From Branchiostoma floridae (taxonomy: Eukaryota > Chordata > Leptocardii > Amphioxiformes > Branchiostomatidae), in NCBI RefSeq assembly GCF_000003815.2, contig NC_049991.1, forward strand, positions 13,807,685-13,871,684: 64,000 nucleotides of DNA, read 5' to 3'. Numbering within the stretch: the first letter of the stretch is position 1; each line of letters starts with the position of its first letter. The notes under the pieces are model-generated. The model was not told the DNA's origin. It worked only from the letters and a program-made list of their open reading frames with translations, and made no database searches. Positions 22,301 to 32,639 of this stretch are shown here, piece after piece. The position numbers and the translations under genes were made by a program.

Positions 22301-25300
22301 ACAGGAGACGAGGCATCTAAAACAATAACACAACTACAAAAACACTTCTCAAGCACAAGGTAAACAAAACAGTGATAGATCTCCGCGTCATTCTAACGTG
22401 TGCTCCGCCCCTGCGCACCGTGCGGACCAGCGGTGGCAGCTTATGGGTTCTCTCCTGCTATTCAACACACAAATCAGTGGGACGCGAGAAATACTACCAC
22501 ACATTCTCTGCATGTGCAAACAAGAAGATTATGACAAATCATTTTTATCAAATATATACATTGAAGACGACATGACGCATGTATATATTTGGAAATGCCG
22601 CATTTTCTGTGCAGTAAACTTTCGTCAATACGATCAATATCTGATAAAAGCTCCTTGATACGATTTTGCAAACTTCATTGTTGAAAGGCACATTTTGCAA
22701 GTTGTGTAGGTCACCCATGTATTCTTAGTTAATTCTTCCACAAATCTTCTTTAACTGTCTGAAAGGATTCAAATCCGTAACCAGGTCAACCTTCTTGATT
22801 GCAGGAAAGGGGGCCTCCGCTGTGTTGTTATGTTCATTATCATGAATATTTCATCCGAAGGTTGTGTTTAATAAAGAAATCCCGTCTCAAAAATGCATTA
22901 ATTTAGGACTGATCCAGAATGCAGAATGCAGCTTGTAGCCTTACATGTTGATTGCGGATTTTTTTAGATTAGAATTTCAATACTTGTAATTAGTCTTGTC
23001 TTGCTATAGGCCTGCCAATTACAGTTCTAGGTAGCCTAGTTCCCTCTACAATGCAACTGCGATCGAAGTACATCTGCAGGTGTTTCGGGTTGCTCTACAT
23101 ATACTGTAGAACTGCAAGTAGGTCACTATGAAGCAAGTGCTTAGCAACAAAAGGACCTGTCGCTTTTGTATGTACTGTACGTACCGAATAACGCAATTAG
23201 AACACTGCATCAGCCCGTAAGTACATGTATAATTTTACATCCCAGAGACTGAACCTTTCGACGACTGAAGCGCTGACAATCCACAAAGGTTCTTGGATTC
23301 ATCTGAATCTCGCACTAAAGAGTGTAATGATAGTGTAATTAAACTATACGACGTAGCGGTGTGAGTTTGAAATGAATGGACACTGCCAGCTTGCCCTCTC
23401 CTTTATTGATCTTTAATGAACTAAGTTACTAATGGTTATGGTCTCCTGTCCATAAAATAACTGGGTGGGGAGGGGTAGTTTATGTATCTGCACAAACATC
23501 TGTACTATTAACCGTGAGTACGATGGTAACTTCCATATTACCCTAAGTTGCATTTGAACCTGAACTCAAAGGGCGTTTTTCTTCGATGTCATTCGAAAGC
23601 CGCTGTGGTATCCAATTCTGTGCAATCCAATTCTGTGTGTCTTGGCCAAGCAATGGGTAGGTATTCTAATATACCAGCAACCGTAAGGGTGAATATCTTA
23701 TACTATCTATGTCTCTGTTCACTAGCTAGCCAGGTACTTCATAACTGTACCTGTATTGCATGAAGATCCGTGGCGTTACGAAATTATTTATGCTATGCCT
23801 TCTTCTGTCAGAGGAAACAGGCACAGGACTCTGTGAACTGTTCTCGTTTCTGTCCCTGGTCTTAGGAACATTGAGAAGCCGGGGGCGTAAACGGAAGAAT
23901 TGAAGACGAGGACGGGTATGATATACATAGGCCAGACGGGGATACATATTAGTACAGTGCGGTTCACATGCATGTGTTTTGACAGGAAATCTCGTCAACT
24001 TCCGCCTACTACACCGTGAGAACAATAAGAACATTTTGTCAGTGGACACACCTACCTCTCAGTGGGCTACAACAATAGCAAACTATACACACCAACTTCG
24101 GGTTAGTTATTGATTTTCCGAAGACTCCGTTCAGTACAAACCTAACCAGTCCCCGTGTTTCCTATTCTGTCTTAGCACCTAATCCCAACTCTACATCATT
24201 AATGCTATTAAACAGTCGGGCGTTGCCGTGTAATTCTGCAAAGGAATTAAGGCCACTATTAAAAGGATTGATTACAAAGAATCGCCAATCCAAGCAACAA
24301 CATTCCATTAAAGTTCTGTACATTTTCTAAACATGTAGTTTTGAAAAAAAAAGGTTTGTCTTAGTTCCATCTGGCAGATTTATTTCTTCATTCACTCAGT
24401 GAGAAGGATTTCTGCCCCTTTCCTCTGACCTCGAAGAGCAGAGAACATAGAGGGCAGATGTATGAAGGATGACAGAGCCAGATTTCATGAAGCCATAAAA
24501 TTACCTTGTGTACATAAGCTGTCAGGGCAGTCAGTAAGTACGTTATATCTGACTATACATAACATACAAGTCTGCAAGTAATCACAATATTGTGAAACTA
24601 GCACGAGAAATTTTGTCAGTCAACTTTCACTTGACTTCAATATCATCATGAAGAATAGCAGTAACCCATATGTGTCTAGTTCTTACTAGCAGTATCATGC
24701 ATGATGATGATAGAAAATATGTGTTTCGTATTCAGGCTAGCTGCAAGATCATTCTGGTCGACGGTCTCCATGAAACAGAGCCCTGAGAAAGGTCCAATGT
24801 GGCGAGTGCCGAGCCTAAGCGTATATCCATAGACAAGCTTTTAAAGATGTGAGATTTGAATGTTTCTACAGTCCATTCTAGCCTTAGAGCTAGAGGCAGC
24901 ATGTGATGGTAATTTCTTATATGCAAGATCCCTTTGCCAATGTTCTTTCTTACCTGCCGCAAAGACAATCCTGCTATCCTGCGTGGAAATCCCCGAGAAA
25001 TGGCCGCCTCCGCGGCGCAAGTTCACCTGCCACCCCGTCTACGTGTGCCCGGACCTGTCGTGGACTGACTCGGTCCGTGATCCTGATTTACCCCGTCCGA
25101 ATATGCGAACTGACACACGTCCGCCCTAAGTACCGTGTACTGCGGATAGCGCCGATCAACGTTTACCTGGCTGATCCTCTACCAAAGCTCTTAATCACGG
25201 CAGAACCAGCCTCCTAGATCCACTACCTCGACCTTTACGACCCCAAAAGTCAGACCGAACTCTGACCTTCTCAGATATCAATGTATCTGACGATATGCTA

Positions 25301-27940
25301 AGTCCACACAGTGATGTAACGCACTAGAGAGGTACTGTTCGAACATGGCCCTTCTCTGTATATAGCCGGTCTGAGACTGACTGGTCATTGTTTGTGGCCA
25401 TTGCTGTGAATGCACGATTCTAGGTCATGTCTGGTGTATAACGACTCAACCGTGGTCATACTATGCGTTGTACTTTCGGGACACTCTAACGGTGTCATGT
25501 GCGCGTCACATGAATCATATCTGTTGGAAGAGATGGAGATGGGCCACATATACTTTTCAGTCGCGTTGTGGCATACACAAATACGTACATCGAGTAGTGA
25601 AGAGAGACACTACATACAGCAATGGCATTCTTCTATATAATGTCCTTGATACCAGCTCTAGTCAGTTACAAACACAGAAATATCAAAACAACTCTCTTAG
25701 ATCACCCTCTCCCTAACATACAGTTGCCTTTGCACAAGTACAAGAATGCGGAGTCAAAATCAAGTTTGTAGATTGCCCCAACAGCTACGCACCTGCGATT
25801 GATACATGTAACTACTTATAATAATAGCATCTGCACCAGGTGTACTCAGTTGCATCCCTCACGCCACAGCTAAAATGAGGCTCTCTTCGCCCATGTGTCT
25901 TTCATGGGGAGAAGAGATAATGACGTAAAACAATGGGTTCGTGCGCGTTCATAAAACCAACATGCGCGTACCAAGGACAGGCAGCATAAAATGATGTATT
26001 CTCTCGTGTTGATGGATAATCCTCACAGAATACAGAAGAAGAACCTGGAGGTTTCTCCATCCAAATATCCTTTTGAAGCAACTAGGCCATCGCATGCCCT
26101 AATATAAATTTCTTTGTTGAAAGAAAGTAAATGTGCTCAAATTAATCCCCTCAAAACTATACCGACTACCGGGTCCTCAAAGAACCGAAGCATTTCTTTT
26201 TGCCAATATAAGCATTTGCCAACAGAAGGATTATGGACAGAAAAGAAACTTCAGATTTTATTAATGAACAGAAAAGTAACTTCAGATTTTATTTTACTAT
26301 CTGAGTGGCTTTACTTCCACTTATTACATTAACAGTACGTTTGATGTGTGAATGTGTAAAGTTCCTGTCGGCAACAGTCTTCAAGAGACGTAAAGTGTGA
26401 AGTTTCACAAACATTTCCCCAAACCTTGTCACACAACAAGTACTAGTGTATCGGGCTGTGATTGCAGGGAAAATTACACTGTCAATTTTCAGTCATTCTG
26501 TTGAACACCTAGCGTTCACAGGGAGAAGACATAGGCGCTGCTCCTCTTCCCATAATAAGGCCACATTCGAGAGAACGGATCAACGAATGAATTACATGTA
26601 TGAACACTATGCATACACGAATATCATTATGTTTGGTCTTCTATTCAAAACAAATCATTTATCTCTGCACTTGATGTTGCTACTGGAAACGGTAACTGTC
26701 ATTGTCCTCATTCGCGAACTCGTTCATTTGTACACATTGCAATCTCGGAGAGATCTCACAAAATGGAGTGTCCTTTACAGCATGCGCAACGTTACAGTAA
26801 TGCTGTCCACGCTACATACATATCTGAGCACAGAAATCGCTGATAGAATACAGCAACACCCTCACAACACGAGGGCAACCTCTGTCTATGGCTAGTTTTC
26901 CCAACTTTGCTTCGCCACTCCACATACGAAACCCTTTTGCAAATGGCGGTTCCCTTCTCCACAATGTCTGGACATTCCTTGCCACCACTGTGTTTTGTAC
27001 GCACGATTTGGAGCGAAGTTGTCAACAGCACAGTATATGGGCGTACAGCCGAAGCCGTGGATCTACATTTCACCTCAGCTGTTTTACCATTGTGTGTTGG
27101 GTCCAAAGCAACGCCCCTATGTTAGAGCCTACGAAGACCAGCACAGTAGGGCAGTGCAGCGTACCCCTTTAAATGGTCCAAATGCAAATTTTCTCTTTTT
27201 CTTGTCGTCGTTTTGTAACGTTTCCATTGAAGTGTTCTGGTTCCTATACTATAGCAGCATTGAACCTCTGTGTGCTTACAAGGGTCATAAGTTAAAAACA
27301 TGCATGCCACTAGAACTCAAAATCTAGTTTCAATACTTCATGAATTCTGTAACATATATTGTATGCTAGAGACGTAATATGTAACTTCGTGTATTCGCCA
27401 AAGTGATAAATATACATTCGATAATACTGCTTCCTTCGTCATTTACCGTAAAAAACCCTCAAATATTGCATGCAATGTAGTTTTTATGCTAACAGTTCAG
27501 AAAAACACGTTCCAAAACAAAGGGTAAAGAAATAGTATGAATGGGTGTCCTGACATATTCGAGCTGCTAGCAAGAGAAAGCAGTTAATACAGTGTGCAAC
27601 CAGTTGAATACAAGGGTGTTTACTGCAAACTGTAAAACACTATCAGAATTTTACCAGACAATTCATCCTCTGCTGGCACCTAAAGTGAGACCGACATAAA
27701 CTTAGCTAGCAGCAACACAAGCCTACCCTATCTGCCAGGTAACCCTCCATGTTTTCCTGTACAGTTGCCCAAACTTGCGAAGGCAGTATTCGAGTATGCT
27801 ACTAGTATGTGGTGTGTTACAAAAGATTGCTGTCATTTGGCGAACATTCAGTGATTTTTTTCTTGTAATTTCAACCCTACTGTAGTCCTGTGTACCACGC
27901 TATTTCATGTACGCTTATATGGAGGCAGACAGAGTGCAGA
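19320..27940. other. long gene-poor stretch
   Basis: No conserved exon, RNA gene or large repeat is visible over about 8.6 kb. Minor items are a 31-bp tandem duplication at 26237-26295 and a GC-rich open segment at about 24960-25129, which reads CHPVYVCPDLSWTD on the plus strand but lacks a clear acceptor or partner exon. Other ORFs (for example 26446-26895) look like chance open frames. Confidence 0.45.
26237..26295. repeat. 31-bp tandem duplication
   Basis: The unit ACAGAAAAG.AACTTCAGATTTTATT is present twice with a 31-base offset and one substitution. Confidence 0.8.
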
Positions 27941-27949
27941 AAGCATACG

Positions 27950-29100
27950 CCACTACTCTCACCTTCCCCGCGGAAAAGAATTAATTACGGCCAAGACATA
28001 GTGGAGAGGGGAAGCGGTCACATTCCCTTCAGTCTCTCTGGGCATTTCCCTCTTCGGGATACGCCTTCCTCCTTGATTGGTTTCTCACATGACCGTGAGC
28101 GGATTTTTATTTCCTCAGCAGGCAGAACGATTGCCATTGAAATGCAAGAGGAGTCCCGCGCGGGTCGAGGCTCCCTTTCAGTCCAGCGCGCTGCCGCAGT
28201 GCCCCGCGCGCGCCACGTGTTGATTTGGTCCCCGCCGAGAGCACACAAAACAGCCCGCTAGCTCTGCCACCTTCGGGGACGGCCCGATCGCGCGCGGGTT
28301 GCCGTGTAGGGGCCCCTTTTTTTCCCGCGAACAAATGGGTAGTGTGCGGATGCGAACGCTAATCACACAAAAATCGCGAACGCTGCTGATTCAGCCCCCA
28401 CATTATTACACAGGCCTGCCACACTATCACTCAATACCATCCAGTTTGAGGGTTCCCTACTTGACTAACCGAGCGAGAAGTTTATAAATGAAGCTGCACA
28501 TGCCGCCGTGTTTGTATTCCGGCCCGGCCGGGTCGGATGACCTGGGGGTGCTCCGGGCGAGCGGCCCGACCGCTGATTGGGCGAGAGATTGTTGAACTAT
28601 CATCAGAGGGCGGGGACCTCCATTGTTTATCTGCCGTCTTATCGACTCGTGACGTCACGCTGTCATTTTGGATTTAATCGTCGCGCTGTTCCACCAAGCG
28701 GTCGGCACTCCCTCCGAAAATGGCGAGGGGGGATTTTTAGAAAGCAGGTCACGTCCCCTTGTCTGGGTGACCGCCCCGCCATCCCTCATCGTGCGGGCAC
28801 GCCATTACCGATATACCGGGGATGAATTTACAGGCCCCGCCATGATGGATTCGTCTGATGGCTATCGGCTTCAGGTGGAGCGACGCCATTACCGCGGGAA
28901 ATGTTTATGCCGGCGTGTACCTCAGACGCCGAGGTGAGGCAAGAGGGCGAGCGGCTCCAAACGGGGGTTGTTTTGCATTCTTCACAAAAGAGAGGAGTAG
29001 ACTCAGAAGCGGGTCGAAGTGGGCTCTTTGGCCGTCGGAACCGCCTTCAATAACACGCAGCTTGCGATTTAATCAGGATCGAGCACCGACCGTAAGTGTT
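27950..29100. promoter_or_regulatory. CpG-rich block, possible promoter or regulatory island
   Basis: This block is distinctly richer in GC and CpG than the surrounding DNA, with GCGCGC, CCGCCG and CGGGCG patches, a CCAAT-type motif (GATTGG at 28574-28579 on the plus strand) and CRE-like TGACGTCA at 28650-28657. A consensus donor-like CC|GTAAGT occurs at about 29091, so part of the block could be a 5' UTR exon. No coding exon in it is convincing. It lies about 0.7 kb upstream of the TATA box at 29740. A developmental regulatory landscape is plausible but unproven. Confidence 0.4.
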
Positions 29101-29739
29101 CCGCTAACATATCACCTTTTCGATCCGCCCAGCCTGCCGCACTGCAAAATCATAATCACGGAGGAGAGACACCTGCCAGGCTAATTCGTGCAAATAAATA
29201 TGGTGTTTTGCACCCAATATCTGACTGCGGCATCAGTTCGTCTCCATCAGTGTGTTTATACATTCCCATAGCTGCTACGGACGTTACCCTGCTGTAATAA
29301 GGAAACGTCACTTACTCCCGTAATAACGAGATCTGCTCGGCCGCCCCGACATAATACAACGCCTCCATTATTCAGCTGCTTGGAGGGTTGCATGCCAATA
29401 CCCACAAGAAGACATTCTATAAATTGGGGAAAGCAAATCCCACGTAACGGGAGGCATATAATGGTAGGGTCATAGAATTGCAAAAGGGTACTTCAGAGCT
29501 GCCGTGCTGCAAGATGCATTTTGCAGAGCTTGTCTGACAGACCCAAGGTGTCGGGTGGGCAGGGGGATTCGCCATAGGCGTCGGCTCACACATGATAAGG
29601 GAAAATTAGTTTCCTCGGGTAATAACAGAATTGCAGGGCCTTGGTGCTTCATCTTCGCCGTATCAGCACGGCTGTGCATTGGAAAGTAGAAATTGGTCTG
29701 ACGTGATCTAGTGGGCGATCGACCTTTTTGGCGTGCGTC

Positions 29740-29747
29740 TATAAAAG
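29740..29747 (+). promoter_or_regulatory. TATA box
   Basis: TATAAAAG is a perfect TATA consensus. A start about 29 bases downstream would fall at 29769, 26 bases before the ATG at 29795. The CpG-rich block lies upstream. Confidence 0.45.
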
Positions 29748-29794
29748 AATAATTCAGGGTAGCAATCTATGCCGAGAGAAGACGGAGCAAAAAC

Positions 29795-29980
29795 ATGGCG
29801 GTCGCCCGCGCTCCGGCTCGGATGTTTTCGGTCGATAATGTGCTACAGAAGGCTGGGGGAAGCAGGGCTCGCGGCAAATTTATCTGTTCTGATAGAATTT
29901 ATTTTTCATTTGAAATTCCGTCGTCCCGAATATTGGATTGTTGGGAACCGAATATAATCGGACATTCGTATGAAGGCTAG
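29795..29980 (+). CDS. putative first exon with an eh1/GEH-like repressor motif
   Basis: The ATG at 29795 lies in an AACATGG context just behind a canonical TATA box. Residues 10-17, MFSVDNVL, resemble the Groucho-binding eh1/GEH motif found near the N-terminus of homeodomain repressors such as goosecoid (MFSIDNIL). The surrounding residues are basic and Ala/Arg-rich. The frame stays open for 61 codons but looks non-coding after about residue 30. No strong splice donor is seen there and no homeobox exon lies downstream in the window. It could be a real first exon with an unrecognised donor, a broken copy, or a chance match. Confidence 0.3.
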   Translation: MAVARAPARMFSVDNVLQKAGGSRARGKFICSDRIYFSFEIPSSRILDCWEPNIIGHSYEG

Positions 29981-29989
29981 ATGCCAGCA

Positions 29990-31555
29990 AATTCGAAGCA
30001 CGTCCGCATTGCTGGGATTTCGCTAAGAAGACATTATTGTCAAGAGAACCCACAGTGGTTGTAAACAAATGGTCATCGTCTCGTTCTAGCCGATGAAAGG
30101 CCCCTTGGCCAAAAGTCTTTCCTCTTCACTACCTGACATCTAACATTCACCAGTCATACTGTGATGAATACTAGTTACTAGTTAGTATTGTAGACTATTG
30201 CATCCCAGGTAAGGTCTTGAACAGACACATTGTCGGGATTCTTTCTGAACTGTGTTGCTGCAACTCAGTCATTCTACCCCCATTATTAACCAGACCACAT
30301 AGACGGAGAACTGTGCAGTACAGACCACGGTATGAGCAATGTGGTCTCCTGTGTGCTTCTTAACGGTATACTTCTTACGGGTTCTTGTGACCAACATATC
30401 TACGCAAAAACCGTTTGCAGTCGTTTTGCTCCGGTTCTTTATTCTATTCAGAGGAATATATAACGTTAACAGCTAACGATGTCTTGGTAATGGGCTGGGA
30501 ATCTTGTTTTCACATGCTGTCAATGTTGATATGTTTTTAGGATTTTAGTGCTGATCATGACATGTGCATCATCTCATAAGAGGCGACTCACATCCCTTCA
30601 TCACAGTGCCAAATTAAAATGATCGAGATGGTCATCACCAAACCCACGAGGGTCTTATCATAGATGAGTGGAATTTGTTGGTTATTGGGAAAGCTATCTG
30701 TCTGTTTTGTGTTGCTTTCTTCAAAATGACGAAAATGGCCTCAATTTTCACTCCTCTGAGGCCCTGTGTAATTTTGCAATACTGAAGAATATTTGTAACT
30801 TTGCATCCGGTACAAAACGTAACCTTTGTAGTATAATAGTCATTCAAAGCGTCAATGTGTTAACAAATGGTTCCATCGCACATCTTGACATAAAGTATTC
30901 AGACTCAGCTCTCTCCCATTGCCGTGGACATCACTCGGGGAACAGAATGTGACACACATTCTGTATGGCATGTGACTTGTGCCCTTTGCCTTTTATGTGT
31001 GGTCGGGGCACTGCAAGACGAGTCCCAGAACAGCCATAGCCCACATTATGGGCAGTATAACGCTGATTCTTGCCTTCCTATCTCTGGCGGGAGCATGAAT
31101 CTCCGGATTGTTCCCTCCTCGATTTTCTCTGCACGGCTGAGCTACACTTCCGCTCCTTTCCACGTCCAATGATCTTTAATGATCCCTTGATATGGTGTGC
31201 TCAAGAAAACCTGAGATCTGATGGCAATTCCATTCTGCCATCTCCACACTCAGCTTCTGAAAAGAGACATACGGGTAAAGTCTGTTGTGTTAGAAAAATT
31301 GCTCTCATCTTTTTCAAATGTCCTGGAATAAAGCTGCCACGTTATACAGCTGATTCAAGTATCCCGCTCCCATTGGTCACTCCCCACCAATAATGCACTG
31401 TATTCTCCGCCACCGCCACTCGAGTGTAGAATACTCTGAGAAAAATAATGGAAACGTAACCAAATAACGTACGTCTTAAAGTTTCCAATGTTAAAATGAT
31501 AGGAAACATTTGCACGTATTTTTCGCCACTCTGCCACCGTCATAAAACTAAGGAG
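29990..31555. other. intergenic, no gene seen
   Basis: AT-rich, with no supportable coding or RNA feature. Confidence 0.45.
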
Positions 31556-31561
31556 ACACGC

Positions 31562-31634
31562 TCTCATGATGAAGGTACGGTACCGTAGTTATGTTCTCTT
31601 GAGAACGTAACCGTACCGTACCTTCATCATGAGA
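31562..31634. repeat. 73-bp near-perfect palindrome
   Basis: The outer 22 bases of each arm (31562-31583 and 31613-31634) are exact reverse complements. The inner arms pair with one mismatch (GTTATGTTCTC against GAGAACGTAAC) and a short 3-base bulge, and only TT separates them. The arms contain GGTAC/GTACC units. Such a structure could extrude as a cruciform or fold as an RNA hairpin. Confidence 0.9.
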
Positions 31635-31659
31635 ACCCGTGAATCAAATGTACGTGTGT

Positions 31660-31691
31660 CAGTGTTTACTAACATCAGTGTTTACTAACAT
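31660..31691. repeat. 16-bp tandem duplication
   Basis: CAGTGTTTACTAACAT occurs twice head to tail without spacer, between the palindrome and the intronless ORF. Confidence 0.85.
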
Positions 31692-31755
31692 CCAGCTCGG
31701 TTCCGCACAGAATCCGTGATCTGTGCATATCCGTGCCCGCATCCTAGCAGGATAA

Positions 31756-31782
31756 TATAAGGACTTGCGATTTACTCAGTTT
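31756..31782 (+). promoter_or_regulatory. TATA-like box and initiator of the intronless ORF
   Basis: TATAAGG at 31756-31762 is followed by TCAGTTT at 31776-31782, a perfect initiator match. The A of the initiator is 22 bases from the first T of the TATA box, somewhat closer than usual. Both lie within 45 bases of the ATG at 31800. Confidence 0.4.
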
Positions 31783-31799
31783 CGTATACATCTTCCAAA

Positions 31800-32231
31800 A
31801 TGAGCACAAACAGCAACAAGCTGACTGGGGAAGAGCCGATTGCGATGGAAGTCAATGATGGGGACTCCTTCGAACAAAGGCTGGATAAAGTCGTGGCAGC
31901 ACTCGGACGACTCACATTGTCAGCAACTAAAAGAAAGCGAACAACACCAGACGATGAGGATATCCAGCCGCCAACCAAAAAAAGAAGGCTGGCCATCAGG
32001 GCATGGTCTTCGGCTACGGCCCCAAAGCGTGGCGGGGTATCTGTACATATTAAACGGTGCTCGTGTGGGGACTCGTATGACAACCCGAATGTCGAACTTA
32101 AATTTTTTACGGCGGTCCGCACGTCACAGGTGTGCATCGACTCGCTTACGATCAACCCTCGTATCCCCGAAGAACAGCGGTCGCGGAGCTCGGTTGCCGG
32201 GGAAGCGTTTGCGAGGCGAACGGCTAAATGA
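31800..32231 (+). CDS. putative intronless gene, 143-residue basic nuclear-type protein of unknown function
   Basis: ATG at 31800 sits in a good context (AAAATGA). The product starts MSTNSNKLTGEEP. It has a short amphipathic segment (residues 24-40, FEQRLDKVVAALGRL), two basic clusters that would make a bipartite nuclear signal (KRKR at 44-47, KKRR at 60-63) separated by an acidic stretch, and an Arg/Ser-rich C-terminus. I do not recognise a family. TATA-like and initiator elements lie just upstream and AATAAA lies 88 bases after the stop, so the whole unit would be a compact single-exon gene of about 550 bp. Two other long frames overlap it (31840-32283 plus, 31772-32242 minus); this frame has the best start context and the most protein-like composition. 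A retrogene, a new gene or part of a mobile element are the alternatives. Confidence 0.45.
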   Translation: MSTNSNKLTGEEPIAMEVNDGDSFEQRLDKVVAALGRLTLSATKRKRTTPDDEDIQPPTKKRRLAIRAWSSATAPKRGGVSVHIKRCSCGDSYDNPNVELKFFTAVRTSQVCIDSLTINPRIPEEQRSRSSVAGEAFARRTAK

Positions 32232-32318
32232 GTCAGGTCCACTAGAACATCAGGGCATGATTGCTTCTGATCGTAATCTTTAAACTTTTCAAGAAAGTAT
32301 ACCGCTGTCGTTAATCTG

Positions 32319-32324
32319 AATAAA
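32319..32324 (+). terminator. polyadenylation signal AATAAA
   Basis: A canonical signal 88 bases downstream of the stop codon of the intronless ORF, at a typical 3' UTR distance. Confidence 0.5.
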
Positions 32325-32490
32325 GAAATGATTTAAATGCTAGCTTCATCTAAAGTCTTCCTTGTAGAAAAATAGAATAGATAATAAGAAGCATTACCAG
32401 TCTTTACTTTAGTTACATAAAGGCGCTACCGTATGCAATTTTCTTATTTGTCACAAAACATATACCGGGTAAGTAGACAAGTTGTACTTT

Positions 32491-32637
32491 AATGTTCAGG
32501 TGGTCCCGTGGTTGTGCATATTTCCAGTTCCTTGGCTGCCACGAATATTTTACATACGACATTTTACAAATTATTTTGAACATATTGAAGGATGTGTCAG
32601 TTATGATCATACTAGTGGTCCTGGGACCACCTGAACA
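32491..32637. mobile_element. small MITE with TA target duplication
   Basis: The left end ATGTTCAGGTGGTCCC is exactly repeated in inverted orientation at the right end (GGGACCACCTGAACAT). TA lies immediately outside both ends. The element is about 147 bp, has no ORF, and has an AT-rich centre. TIR plus TA duplication fits a Tc1/mariner-type MITE. Confidence 0.7.
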
Positions 32638-32639
32638 TT

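Noticed and set aside
26446-26895. 149-codon plus-strand open frame
   Set aside because: Mixed composition without a family motif; AT-rich surroundings; consistent with chance.
28577-29184. Several overlapping frames in the CpG-rich block
   Set aside because: Open because of high GC; no domain or consistent splice structure.
31772-32283. Two further long frames overlapping the intronless ORF (one plus, one minus)
   Set aside because: Weaker start context and less protein-like composition than the 31800 frame; likely shadows of it, although this is not certain.
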